Source: Alphaproteobacteria bacterium
GTDB lineage: Bacteria; Pseudomonadota; Alphaproteobacteria; UBA6615
NCBI GenBank assembly: GCA_009694135.1
Contig: SHVS01000003.1
Coordinates: 1 to 64,000, forward strand
Direction: 5' to 3'
DNA: 64,000 bases
The position numbers and the translations under genes are program-made. Position 1 is the stretch's first letter. Each line of letters begins with the position of its first letter. Below, piece by piece: positions 17,939 to 26,873 of the stretch. Below the pieces are notes generated by a model. The model was not told where the DNA came from, made no database searches, and worked only from the letters and a program-made list of their open reading frames with translations.

Positions 17939-19054
17939 ATGAGCCCTCCCGACGATCGCGCGATCGAGCAAGCCGTGCTTGCCGAGCTTGGCCGGGTAAT
18001 CGACCCGCAGAGCGGCCGTGACCTCGTTTCCAGCGGCAAGGTGCAAGGGCTTGCGGTCAAATCCGGGGCGGTTCGTTTCGCGCTTGAAGTCGATCCGGCG
18101 CAGGCGAGCGCCTACGAGCCGGTGCGCCTGGAAGCCGCCCGCAGGGTGGGCAAGCTCGCCGGCGTCGCCTCGGCCAGCGCGGTTTTGACTGCCCATCGCG
18201 CGCCACCGCAGCCGGGACGCAAGCCGGCAGGCCCGCAAGCTTCGCCCAAGGATGCGCCCTCCCTGGTCCCGGGGGCGAAGCATGTGATCGCGGTCGCCAG
18301 CGGCAAGGGCGGCGTCGGCAAATCGACCGTGGCGGTCAATCTGGCTCTGGCGCTGATCCAGCTTGGCTGCCGCGTCGGATTGCTCGATGCCGATGTCTAT
18401 GGCCCGTCGCTGCCGCGGCTGATGGGCATCACCGACAAGCCGCGCGCGCTCGAAGGCAAGCGCCTTGCGCCGCTGGAGCGGCACGGCCTCAAGACCATGT
18501 CGATGGGCTATCTGGTGCCCGAGGATACCCCGGTCATCTGGCGCGGCCCGATGGTCATGGGCGCGATCGAGCAGATGCTGCGCGATGTCGACTGGGGCGA
18601 GCTCGACGTGCTCGTGGTCGATATGCCGCCGGGAACCGGCGACGCCCAGCTTACCCTGTCGCAGCGCGTGGCGTTGGCCGGGGCGGTGATCGTCTCGACG
18701 CCGCAGGACATCGCCCTGATCGACGCGCGCAAGGGACTCAACATGTTCCGCAAGGTGCGCGTGCCAGTGCTCGGCATCGTCGAGAATATGAGCGGCTTCC
18801 AGTGCCCGCATTGCGGCGGCAAGACGGATATCTTCGGCCATGGCGGCGCGGAGGCCGAGGCCAAGCGCATCGGTTGCGATTTCCTCGGCGCGGTGCCGTT
18901 GGTGATGGAAATCCGCGAGACTTCGGATGCCGGCGAGCCGATCACCGTCTCGCGCCCGGACAGCGCGGCGGCCGAGGCGTTCCGCGCCATCGCCCGCCGC
19001 GTGAAGGATAAGCTCGCCGCGCCGGAGGCTCAGCCGACCATCGTCATGGAGTGA
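17939..19054 (+). CDS. mrp: Mrp/ApbC-type iron-sulfur cluster carrier ATPase
   Basis: 371 aa from ATG 17939 (GGAG ten bases upstream). An N-terminal MIP18/DUF59-like domain (residues 5-85, IDPQSGRDLVSSGKVQGL) precedes a P-loop with the deviant Walker A GKGGVGKST (122-130), LLDADVYGPSLPRLMG, VDMPPGTGDAQLTLSQ and the CxxC metal-site motif FQCPHCGG that binds a shared cluster at the dimer interface. Role: delivery of Fe-S clusters to apoproteins. It ends 4 bp from the thyX stop (convergent). Confidence 0.95.
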   Translation: MSPPDDRAIEQAVLAELGRVIDPQSGRDLVSSGKVQGLAVKSGAVRFALEVDPAQASAYEPVRLEAARRVGKLAGVASASAVLTAHRAPPQPGRKPAGPQASPKDAPSLVPGAKHVIAVASGKGGVGKSTVAVNLALALIQLGCRVGLLDADVYGPSLPRLMGITDKPRALEGKRLAPLERHGLKTMSMGYLVPEDTPVIWRGPMVMGAIEQMLRDVDWGELDVLVVDMPPGTGDAQLTLSQRVALAGAVIVSTPQDIALIDARKGLNMFRKVRVPVLGIVENMSGFQCPHCGGKTDIFGHGGAEAEAKRIGCDFLGAVPLVMEIRETSDAGEPITVSRPDSAAAEAFRAIARRVKDKLAAPEAQPTIVME

Positions 19055-19058
19055 CTCG

Positions 19059-19994
19059 TCACGGGGTGACGGGCCGACCGAGCGCCGCCATCAACTCGCG
19101 CCACTCGCGCGGCGACAGGCCAGTCTCGGCTTGTTGAACGTCCTCGCCGGCAAGCAGCTTGCGCGTCACTTCGAGCGCCGACTTCGACAGTTTCGCCCCG
19201 CCGAGCACATATTCCTCGAAAGCAGCAGTTGCCTCCGGCACCCACCGGCGCAGGATGTCGAGCATTACCTCGGCATAGGCGCGGATTTCGTATTGCGCAT
19301 GCGGATCGGCGCGCAGCGACAGGAAATGAAACAAATTGTGCAGGTCGATTTTCCAATACCATTCGGTATAGACGCCGAGCGTCAGGTTCATGCGCGCCAG
19401 CTCGCGCGCCAAGCCCTTGCGCGCGGGGTCGCGCGGATTGCCGGCCGCGTCGCGGTTGAGCATCTCCTGGTAATGCCCGTAGGTGAGCGCCGCGTCGTCG
19501 CGCAGGGTAGCAAGCACGCGCCGCGCCTCCTCCGGTCCGAGCGCCTCGCCCCGCCCCTGGCGATTGTCGGTCGCCTGGGCGGCCAGATGCTCCGCGCGCG
19601 GCAAGTAGAACTCGTCCTCGACGACCGAATAGCGCGCGGAATACTCATTCACGCTCGCGGTGCGGTGACGGATCCACTGCCTGGCGACGAACACCGGCAG
19701 TTTTACATGCAACTTGATCTCGCACATCTCGAAGGGCGAGGTGTGCCGCGCGCGCATGAGGTAGCGGATCAAAGCCCGATCCTCGCGCGCTTGCTTGGTT
19801 CCCTTGCCATAGGAGACGCGCGCCGCCTGCACGATCGCATTGTCGTCGCCCATGTAGTCCACGATGCGGATGAAGCCGTGGTCGAGCACCGGCTGCGGCG
19901 CGAACAGAATCTCCTCCATCGCCGCGACCGTCGCGCGCCGTGTCGGCGCGGCTTCAGGTTTGGCTTCCAGCGGCTTGGTCGGGTCGGTGGGCAT
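19059..19994 (-). CDS. thyX: FAD-dependent thymidylate synthase
   Basis: Makes dTMP from dUMP with FAD and methylenetetrahydrofolate. The ThyX signature RHRxxSxNExSxRY is seen as [14 protein letters not shown] (residues 109-122). I choose ATG 19994 (311 aa), preceded by AGGA; an upstream start at 20045 exists but adds a low-complexity leader. The N-terminal 30 residues before [11 protein letters not shown] are probably disordered. The C-terminal 45 residues past [12 protein letters not shown] form an Ala-rich tail. Confidence 0.95.
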   Translation of the reverse strand: MPTDPTKPLEAKPEAAPTRRATVAAMEEILFAPQPVLDHGFIRIVDYMGDDNAIVQAARVSYGKGTKQAREDRALIRYLMRARHTSPFEMCEIKLHVKLPVFVARQWIRHRTASVNEYSARYSVVEDEFYLPRAEHLAAQATDNRQGRGEALGPEEARRVLATLRDDAALTYGHYQEMLNRDAAGNPRDPARKGLARELARMNLTLGVYTEWYWKIDLHNLFHFLSLRADPHAQYEIRAYAEVMLDILRRWVPEATAAFEEYVLGGAKLSKSALEVTRKLLAGEDVQQAETGLSPREWRELMAALGRPVTP

Positions 19995-20074
19995 GGGCAG
20001 GGATCCTAGAGGGTCACGATTCGGCGACGGCGGTGACAATCCCACGCGCGCGCCATTTCGGCCATAACAGGCCT

Positions 20075-20102
20075 TTGAACCTTAACCGTTTGCGCCTATA
20101 TT
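20075..20102 (+). promoter_or_regulatory. predicted sigma-70-type promoter of ssrA
   Basis: TTGAAC (20075-20080) and TATATT (20097-20102) are separated by 16 bp, just upstream of the processed tmRNA sequence. This would start transcription near 20108-20110. Confidence 0.6.
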
Positions 20103-20107
20103 GATGG

Positions 20108-20400
20108 GGTCGGTTGCGACCGACTATGGCGATAAACGCGTGTGGAATAAGCGATGCGGACCCGGGGGCGGTACCCGGCGCCTCCACCAAATTCCCGCTC
20201 ACGGTGCAGCAGCCGCGGGCGGCTCGCATGGGGGCGAAATAGGCTCGACGCGCGTGTAAAGGCATGGCTTTCGCTCGGCATGGTTCCGCCGTTATCGGGC
20301 CAAGTCCACAAGTGCCAACGACAACAATCGTCTGGCTCTCGCTGCCTAAGTGATTAGGTAAGCGCGGTTGATCGGGGGGCCCCGGGCAACAGAATTGCCC
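20108..20400 (+). ncRNA. ssrA: transfer-messenger RNA, circularly permuted two-piece form
   Basis: The gene is permuted as in alphaproteobacteria. The acceptor piece comes first, about 20130-20189, ending in the T-arm-like CCGGG-GGCGGTA-CCCGG and CGCCTCCACCA. After a short spacer the mRNA-like piece begins at 20230 with GGGGGCGAAATAGGCTCGAC; GGGGGCG pairs with CGCCTCC of the acceptor end. The tag reading frame at 20314-20349 (GCCAACGACAACAATCG..TAA) encodes ANDNNRLALAA. A second helix is formed by CGATAAACGCG (20130) with CGCGGTTGATCG (about 20362-20373). A GGGCAA/TTGCCC hairpin (20384-20400) closes the transcript. The exact processing ends are my estimate. It rescues stalled ribosomes; the tag is recognised by ClpXP with SspB, encoded next door. 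Confidence 0.92.
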
Positions 20401-20432
20401 CCCACCTTAAGCAGACGGAGCGGGGCCGCATA

Positions 20433-20915
20433 GTGAGCGACGACCGGCTGGACTACGAGACCTTTGTCGCCGAGGCCCTGCAAGGCGTCGTGCGCCGTGC
20501 GCTCACGCTGGTGACGCGCCGCGGCCTGCCGGGCCAGCATCACTTCTATATCACCTTCAACACCAACGCCCCCGGCATACGGCTGCCCAAGAGTCTGCGC
20601 GCCCAGTTCCCCGAGCAGATGACCATCGTGCTCCAGCACCAGTTCCACGACTTGAATGTCGATGAACAGGGCTTCGCCGTGTCGCTCAGCTTCAACGGCA
20701 AGCTGGAGCGGCTGGCGATCCCCTTCGCCGCCGTGGCCGCTTTTGTCGATCCGTCGGTCGAGTTCGGCTTGCCGATCCCATCCAAACTGGTGGCCGCAGC
20801 CAAATCCTCCGTGGACGCACCGACGGAAGCGATCGCGTCCCCGAGCCAGGCCGGTCCGGCCGAGGATGGCCCGGCGGCAGTGGTGCAGCTCGACAAGTTC
20901 CGCAAGAAAAAATAG
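20433..20915 (+). CDS. sspB: SspB, ClpXP adaptor for ssrA-tagged proteins
   Basis: 160 aa from GTG 20433. The alphaproteobacterial SspB fold is seen in LDYETFVAEALQGVVRRALT, HFYITFNTNAPGIRLP and IVLQHQFHDLNVDEQGFAVS, ending with a basic tail (VVQLDKFRKKK) that resembles the ClpX-binding tail of the family. It tethers substrates carrying the tmRNA tag to ClpXP. The gene lies about 30 bp after ssrA, so tag and adaptor are linked. Confidence 0.94.
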   Translation: MSDDRLDYETFVAEALQGVVRRALTLVTRRGLPGQHHFYITFNTNAPGIRLPKSLRAQFPEQMTIVLQHQFHDLNVDEQGFAVSLSFNGKLERLAIPFAAVAAFVDPSVEFGLPIPSKLVAAAKSSVDAPTEAIASPSQAGPAEDGPAAVVQLDKFRKKK

Positions 20916-20916
20916 C

Positions 20917-21273
20917 ATGCCCGAAGCTGGACTGGTCGCCCATGTGCTCGAATTGCTCGAGCCCTTCGGCGTCCGGGCGCGCCGCATGTTTGGCGGCGTT
21001 GGCCTCTATCGCGGCGAGCTGATGTTCGCCCTGATCTGGCAAGACGCGCTCTATCTCAAGACCGACGACACGAACCGGCCGAGCCTGCTCGCGGCCGGCT
21101 CCGCGCCCTTCGTCTATGTGCAGCGCGGTAAGAAGGTGACCATGTCCTATTACCAAGCGCCGGAGGAAGCGCTGGATTCGGCCGAGGCACTGCGCCCTTG
21201 GGCCAAGGGCGCGCTCGCCGCCGCCCAGCGGGCACGACTAGGGAAAAAGCGCTCCGGCGCCCTTGCGCGGTAA
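20917..21273 (+). CDS. TfoX N-terminal domain protein
   Basis: 118 aa from ATG 20917, one base after the sspB stop, so co-transcribed. The TfoX_N pattern is visible: LLEPFGVRARRMFGGVGLYR, FALIWQDALYLKTDD, and VTMSYYQAPEEALD. There is no TfoX C-terminal domain. The domain occurs in the competence regulator TfoX/Sxy, but single-domain proteins like this one have no established function. Confidence 0.85.
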   Translation: MPEAGLVAHVLELLEPFGVRARRMFGGVGLYRGELMFALIWQDALYLKTDDTNRPSLLAAGSAPFVYVQRGKKVTMSYYQAPEEALDSAEALRPWAKGALAAAQRARLGKKRSGALAR

Positions 21274-21324
21274 CTCGATACCGCTAATATGCGCATCCAG
21301 CATGGCCGGCGCACGGACCCCTTT

Positions 21325-22725
21325 ATGACCGCCCCCACCCGTATAGAGACCGATAGCTTCGGGCCTGTCGCCGTGCCCGCCGACCGTTATTGGGGGGCGC
21401 AGACGCAGCGCAGCCTGGAAAACTTCCCGATCGGCGACGAGCGCATGCCGCCAGCGTTGGTCCTTGCCTTTGCGGTGCAGAAAAAAGCCGCCGCCGAAGC
21501 CAATCGCGCGCTCGGCGAGCTTCAGCCGAAAATCGCCGATGCGATCGCCGCCGCCGCCGATGAGGTGATCGCCGGAAAATTCGACGATCACTTCCCGCTC
21601 AAGCTGTGGCAGACCGGCTCCGGCACCCAGACCAACATGAATCTCAACGAGGTGATCGCGAACCGCGCCAGCGAGATCTTGGGCGGGGCGCTCGGCAGCA
21701 AGGCGCCGGTGCATCCCAATGATCACGTCAATCTCGGCCAATCGTCGAATGATTCCTTTCCTACGGCGATGCATATCGCGGCCGCAACGCTGCTGGCGGA
21801 TGTGACCATTCCTGGCCTGACGCAGCTCAAGAACGCACTCGCCGCCAAAGCCACCGCCTTCGCCACGATCGTCAAGATCGGCCGCACGCATTTGCAGGAC
21901 GCGACGCCGATCACGCTCGGGCAGGAGTTTTCCGGCTATGCGACACAGATCGAGGCGGCCATCGCCGGCATCGCGCGCTCGCTGCCCGCCATGCATGAAT
22001 TGGCGCAGGGGGGAACGGCGGTCGGCACCGGGCTCAACGCCAAACAGGGTTTCGCCGAGGCTTTCGCCGCGCGTGTGGCGGCGCTGACCGGCAAGCCTTT
22101 CGTCACCATGCCGAATAAATTCGCTGGGCTGGCGGCGCATGACGCGCTGGTCGCCGCCTCGGGCGCGCTCAATGTCGCCGCCGTAGCGGCGATGAAGATC
22201 GCCAATGACATTCGCCTGCTCGGCTCCGGTCCGCGCAGCGGCTTGGGTGAGTTGTTGCTGCCGGAAAACGAGCCCGGCTCCTCGATCATGCCCGGCAAGA
22301 TCAATCCGACCCAGGCCGAGGCGCTGACCATGGTCGCGGCGCAAGTAATCGGCAATCACGTGACCGTCACCGTCGGCGGCATGAGCGGGCATCTCGAACT
22401 CAACGTGTTCAAGCCGGTGATCATCAACGCCGTGCTGCAAGCGGGCCGCTTGCTCGGCGACGCGGCGGCGAGTTTCGCCCTGCGTTGCGTGGACGGCATC
22501 GCGCCCAATCAAAAGCGGATCGACGAGCTGATGCGCCAGTCGCTCATGCTGGTGACGGCGCTCAACCGGCACATCGGCTATGACCAGGCGGCCAAGATCG
22601 CCAAAAAGGCGCATGCCGACGGCACATCCCTGCGCGCGGCAGCGCTGGCGCTCGGCCTGGTCACGGCGCAGCAATTCGACGACTGGGTGCGGCCCGAGCA
22701 GATGCTGGGCCCGACCCGGACTTAA
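21325..22725 (+). CDS. fumC: class II fumarate hydratase
   Basis: Iron-independent TCA-cycle fumarase, 466 aa from ATG 21325 (the track start 21289 adds an unlikely leader). The superfamily signature [15 protein letters not shown] is present, with [14 protein letters not shown] and [17 protein letters not shown] as the substrate-binding segments and [10 protein letters not shown] nearby. Full length. It follows the TfoX-like gene by about 50 bp. Confidence 0.97.
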   Translation: MTAPTRIETDSFGPVAVPADRYWGAQTQRSLENFPIGDERMPPALVLAFAVQKKAAAEANRALGELQPKIADAIAAAADEVIAGKFDDHFPLKLWQTGSGTQTNMNLNEVIANRASEILGGALGSKAPVHPNDHVNLGQSSNDSFPTAMHIAAATLLADVTIPGLTQLKNALAAKATAFATIVKIGRTHLQDATPITLGQEFSGYATQIEAAIAGIARSLPAMHELAQGGTAVGTGLNAKQGFAEAFAARVAALTGKPFVTMPNKFAGLAAHDALVAASGALNVAAVAAMKIANDIRLLGSGPRSGLGELLLPENEPGSSIMPGKINPTQAEALTMVAAQVIGNHVTVTVGGMSGHLELNVFKPVIINAVLQAGRLLGDAAASFALRCVDGIAPNQKRIDELMRQSLMLVTALNRHIGYDQAAKIAKKAHADGTSLRAAALALGLVTAQQFDDWVRPEQMLGPTRT

Positions 22726-22731
22726 CCCCAG

Positions 22732-22983
22732 ATGGAGACGATAAAAATGAAGCTGATCAGCAAGAAGCGTTCGGTCGTGGTCGCCGGACATCGCACCAGC
22801 GTTTCGCTCGAGCCGGTATTCTGGAGCGAACTCCGCAGCATGGCGGCGGCGCGGCGCATTTCGGTCAATGACATGGTGACGCGCATCGACCGCCAGCGCA
22901 ACGGCAGCCTGTCGAGCGCGATCCGCGTCTATGTGCTGCAGCACATGCGCGGGCTGCAGAAGGACGCGTCGGCCGCCGCATAA
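22732..22983 (+). CDS. ribbon-helix-helix domain protein
   Basis: 83 aa, starting at ATG 22732 or 22747, 6 bp after fumC. SVVVAGHRTSVSLEPVFWSELRSMAAARRISVNDMVTRID fits the RHH_4 family found in alphaproteobacteria: a beta strand followed by two helices. It could bind DNA, but no target is known. The fumC-RHH arrangement suggests co-transcription. Convergent with the AsmA-family gene. Confidence 0.8.
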   Translation: METIKMKLISKKRSVVVAGHRTSVSLEPVFWSELRSMAAARRISVNDMVTRIDRQRNGSLSSAIRVYVLQHMRGLQKDASAAA

Positions 22984-22986
22984 AGC

Positions 22987-25900
22987 CTACGGCCGCAATA
23001 GATTATCGAGCATATTGCGGAATGAATCGACCGGCGGCGTTGCCGGCGGCGGGGTGGGTGTTATCTGCGCTGGCGCCGCCGGCAACGGCGGTGACGTTGG
23101 GCGCAGGGGCGGCCGCGGGCTCACCGCGGCGGGTGGAGTCTGGGTCGGCGGCGTCGGATTGCGCGGCGCAACCGCAGGCGCGGCCGTCGGCGGCGTCGGC
23201 GCTTTTGGAGCCGCCGCTGGCTGCGGGACAGTCGGCGCCGGCGGAGTCAGCCTGGGCGGCGTCGCTTGGGCTGCCGGTGGCGTGGGCGCCGGAGTGGGCC
23301 CAGGCGTTGCGGTCGCCGGGCGCAAGGTAGCGAAATACTTGTTCAACTCGTCCAGATTGGCGACGGCGGTCGTGGGCGCATCGAGCTTCCCGCTTTGGCG
23401 CAGCGTCACGCCGGGAAAGCCGGTGACATCGGAAAGCCGCGCCACGGCGCGCAAATCTTGCGTCCAGCGTCCGAGGTCGATGACTCCGCCCACGGTGATG
23501 TCGCCGCAATCGGCCCCAAGCGACTGGTCGCCGAGCCGCGCGACGCCATTGGCGAGGGTAAAGTCGAGCGCGGCGTCCTTGAGCTTCGTTCCGCCTTGGC
23601 TCGCCTGCGTCAGCAGCGCTTGCGCCGAGTCGGCGGCCTGTGCGGAGCTTATCCCCTGCGCCAGACCGCAGAGATCGAACTGGTCGAGCGTCACGTCGGT
23701 GAAGACGATGCGCGCATCGCCCGACAGTCCGCTCGCAAGCGCGGTCGCTGTTCCGCCTTCCGCCTGCGCCGTAATCTTCGCCGACCAGCGCCCGCTCGCC
23801 AGCGCAGCATCCACCGGATAGACGAGCGTCAGCAAGCCGCCGAGCAGGCCCTCGCCGGCCCCGGCGCGCGCCGCGTCGGCCAGCGCCGGCGCATCGGCGC
23901 CATCGAGCGCAAACTCGACCGCGAGACGCGGCGCTTTCGCCTGGTCGAGCCGCGCGGCGAGTTTCAGCGTTCCGGAATAGGCGTGCCCGTTCAGCTCTTC
24001 GAGCGCTAGGGCGCGATCGCCGAGCGTCACGATCGCGCGCGGCTCATCGATGCTGTATGGGCCGAAACGCACCACCGGGGCAGCCAAAGTCACGCGCGCG
24101 TCGAAACGCGGCAGGCCCAGCAAATCGATCGGCGCGCTGGTCCAATGGCCGCCATCGCCCGTCTCCGCGCGCGGCGCGTTCTGGAAAACAGCGGCGAGAA
24201 GCAGCAAATGCTCAAGCTCCGTCTCGCCGAGTTTCAATCCGGCGACCAGGCGCGGGCGCGCACCGTCCGAAGTCCATTCCGCATCGCCGGCGAGCTTGAT
24301 CGGGCCAAGCTCCCCTTCGATGCCGTTGAGCGTGATCCCTTCGGGTGCGGTCAACAGCCGCCCGGTAAGCCGCACGGCCCCGTCCAGGCCGGTGGTGCCG
24401 CGGCCGGGAGTGAATGCGCCGGCGAGCGCCGCCAAATCCGGATGGCTCACCGCCACCGTGAAGGATCCGGCCGGGGCCGCGCCGCCAAGCCCATCGAAAC
24501 CGCCCTTGATGTCGATCGAACCCGGACCGATGTCGAACGCGGCCTGTATGAGGCTGCGCCGCGCCCCGCCGCTGACCGTCAGATCGAGCCCGACCACGCC
24601 CAATTCGCCCTGGCCGGGAAAGCCGAGCAGCGCCGCCAGCCGCGCATAACTCGGGTGGCGACCGGCGACATGCGACTCGTAGTTCAGCTGACGATCGAGC
24701 CCAGTCGCCGTCCCCTTCACCTGTAGTCTGCCGCCATCGGTATCGAGATCGCCGTCGATCACGAGCCGCTGCCAGCCGCCTTTGGCGCGCAGGCTGATGC
24801 TCGTGTCCCTGAGGCCCGCGGGCAGATCAATGCCGGCCAGCTTGAATAGCGCCGCCGGATCGGGCGCGTGACCCAAGAGCTGCACTTCGATCGCCGGGGT
24901 GGCCGCAACGCCCGTCAGCCGGCCGAACAGATGCAGGTCGCCGCCGGCGATCTGATCGATGCCGGCTTCGCGCACTTCAAGGGTGCCGCCTTGCAGAGTA
25001 CCGTCGAATTTCACGCCGGATGCGGATGCGCCGCGATAGGTCATGGCGCCCACGACCAATTGCAGATTGGCATCCAGAGTGTTGAGTTCCTTGAGTGCGT
25101 CCGGCGTCGGAAATCCTAGCGTCGCATCGGGCGTCAGATAGGCGTCGAGGTCGAGCCGGTCGATGGTGAGTCCGATCCCGAGCGCCAGTCGCCGGCGAAG
25201 TTCAATCGCCACGCCGCCACGCACGCGCGATACATCCAGCCGCAGATCGAGATTGGCGAGCGTCACCGCCGCCGCAGCTTCGGCCCAGGGCAGGCGCAGC
25301 GAGAGCGCCGATTGCGCATCGAGCCGCCGCAACCGGGAGAGCGGCACGGCGCGCAGATCGACGCCGGCCCATTCCAGCAAGCCGCGCAGATTGTCGGAAT
25401 TGGCTTCGACCTGGCCGTCGAATATCGGCATTCCCGAGCGCGCGGCCAGCGCCCCGGTCACGGTCAAGTCGGTGCCGCCAGGCAGCAGCAGCCGCCCTTG
25501 GCTCAGGTTGACACGATCCTTCTCGACCGCGCCGGTAAAGCGCGCCTGGCGGATCACGCCGCCGCGATAAACCAGCGCATCGGCCTTGAGCTCGAAGGCT
25601 CCGGGCAAGAACTCCGGAACGGCAAAGGCCGCTTGCGCGGCAGGCGCCGATGGCCGGCGACGGCGCTCGGCTATCGCCGCGGAGCGCGCCAGCATGGCGT
25701 CCAGATCGATGCGCCCGAACGAGAGGGCAAACTGTCCGCGCCCGCCGGTATCCAGCGGCACTTCGAGCGCGCCGGTGGCCGAAAGATCCGCCCAGCGCAG
25801 CCGCGCGTCGCTGAACGCAAGTCCGCGATCGGTCGCACTAATCGTCGCCTCGAGCTGCGCCTCGCCGGTCAGAAACCCCGTGTCAGCGACTTTGGTGAGC

Positions 25901-26676
25901 ATCGCGACCGAAGCGCCCAGATCGGGCGTCGCAGCCTTGATGCTGCCGCTGAGGCGATTGACCGCCGGGGCGCCGAACAGGCTGGCATTGACCTCGACCC
26001 GGCCCATGCCGCCGCGCAACGTAAGCGTCAGCCCGAGCGGAACGGATCGCCCGCTGCCGATTTCCCCTAGCGAGAGTTCAAAATCGATCGGCACGTCCTG
26101 CGCCACCATGCGCCCGCGCGCGCGATAGGGACCGGCGATCGAGCGCGCCGAGATGGTCGCATCGATGCCCGAGAACCGGTCGACGTGTCCCGTGGCGGCA
26201 TCCATGAACGCGACCGCGCCATTGCGCACGGTCACTTCGTCGAACTGGACCGCGACCGGCAAGCGATCCTCCGCCGCCGCCGGCGCGGCCAAGCCCTGCC
26301 CGATGGTTTGCAATAGGCTGCCGCTGCGCTCGATCACCAATTCCGGCTCTTCGAGCCGCAGCGAACGCACTTGCAGCCGCCCGCGCAGCAGCGGACCGAA
26401 CGCCACCTCGGCAGCGATCGAGCGCATGCGCAACAGATCGGGCGCCTTGCCCCCGGCCGGGTTGGCGATACGCACGCCCTGCGCCGCCAAGGACGGAGTC
26501 GGGATCAGCCGCAGGCGCAGATCGCCTTCGATGACGAAGTCGCGCCCAGTCGAGGCCTTGAGCTGGCTGGATAGCTCGCCGCGGAAGCCGTTCCAGTCGA
26601 CCAGGCTCGGTCCGACCAGGATGACGGCCAGCGCGACCGCGAGGATTCCTGCTGCGGCGAAAATTACTCTGCGCAC
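22987..26676 (-). CDS. large AsmA-family protein
   Basis: 1229 aa. An N-terminal membrane anchor (VIFAAAGILAVALAVILVG) is followed by the AsmA start DWNGFRGELSSQLKASTGRD and FVIEGDLRLRLIPTPSLAAQ. The long periplasmic body is made of repeated beta-strand segments, and the C-terminal AsmA_2 region (LDQFDLCGLAQGISSAQA) resembles the family. Residues about 1130-1215 are a Pro/Ala/Thr-rich tail with a short hydrophobic end. AsmA/TamB-like proteins are thought to form bridges moving phospholipids to the outer membrane; the exact role here is inferred. Divergent from putA. Confidence 0.88.
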   Translation of the reverse strand: MRRVIFAAAGILAVALAVILVGPSLVDWNGFRGELSSQLKASTGRDFVIEGDLRLRLIPTPSLAAQGVRIANPAGGKAPDLLRMRSIAAEVAFGPLLRGRLQVRSLRLEEPELVIERSGSLLQTIGQGLAAPAAAEDRLPVAVQFDEVTVRNGAVAFMDAATGHVDRFSGIDATISARSIAGPYRARGRMVAQDVPIDFELSLGEIGSGRSVPLGLTLTLRGGMGRVEVNASLFGAPAVNRLSGSIKAATPDLGASVAMLTKVADTGFLTGEAQLEATISATDRGLAFSDARLRWADLSATGALEVPLDTGGRGQFALSFGRIDLDAMLARSAAIAERRRRPSAPAAQAAFAVPEFLPGAFELKADALVYRGGVIRQARFTGAVEKDRVNLSQGRLLLPGGTDLTVTGALAARSGMPIFDGQVEANSDNLRGLLEWAGVDLRAVPLSRLRRLDAQSALSLRLPWAEAAAAVTLANLDLRLDVSRVRGGVAIELRRRLALGIGLTIDRLDLDAYLTPDATLGFPTPDALKELNTLDANLQLVVGAMTYRGASASGVKFDGTLQGGTLEVREAGIDQIAGGDLHLFGRLTGVAATPAIEVQLLGHAPDPAALFKLAGIDLPAGLRDTSISLRAKGGWQRLVIDGDLDTDGGRLQVKGTATGLDRQLNYESHVAGRHPSYARLAALLGFPGQGELGVVGLDLTVSGGARRSLIQAAFDIGPGSIDIKGGFDGLGGAAPAGSFTVAVSHPDLAALAGAFTPGRGTTGLDGAVRLTGRLLTAPEGITLNGIEGELGPIKLAGDAEWTSDGARPRLVAGLKLGETELEHLLLLAAVFQNAPRAETGDGGHWTSAPIDLLGLPRFDARVTLAAPVVRFGPYSIDEPRAIVTLGDRALALEELNGHAYSGTLKLAARLDQAKAPRLAVEFALDGADAPALADAARAGAGEGLLGGLLTLVYPVDAALASGRWSAKITAQAEGGTATALASGLSGDARIVFTDVTLDQFDLCGLAQGISSAQAADSAQALLTQASQGGTKLKDAALDFTLANGVARLGDQSLGADCGDITVGGVIDLGRWTQDLRAVARLSDVTGFPGVTLRQSGKLDAPTTAVANLDELNKYFATLRPATATPGPTPAPTPPAAQATPPRLTPPAPTVPQPAAAPKAPTPPTAAPAVAPRNPTPPTQTPPAAVSPRPPLRPTSPPLPAAPAQITPTPPPATPPVDSFRNMLDNLLRP

Positions 26677-26873
26677 TCAGCTACGCTCCCGTGGGACTTC
26701 CGGCAGGGTGTAGCAACTTTGTCTTGCGCCTCTCGCCCGCGACCCGGTCTAAGGCATAGCGGCGGCGGGAAGGGAAGGCAAGAACCGGCGCACGGCGAAT
26801 CGGCGGAAGCCCGTGCCGGATCATGCTACAAGTCTGCCGGTTTGCAGAGTGTGTACCACGGATGCGGCAGGAC

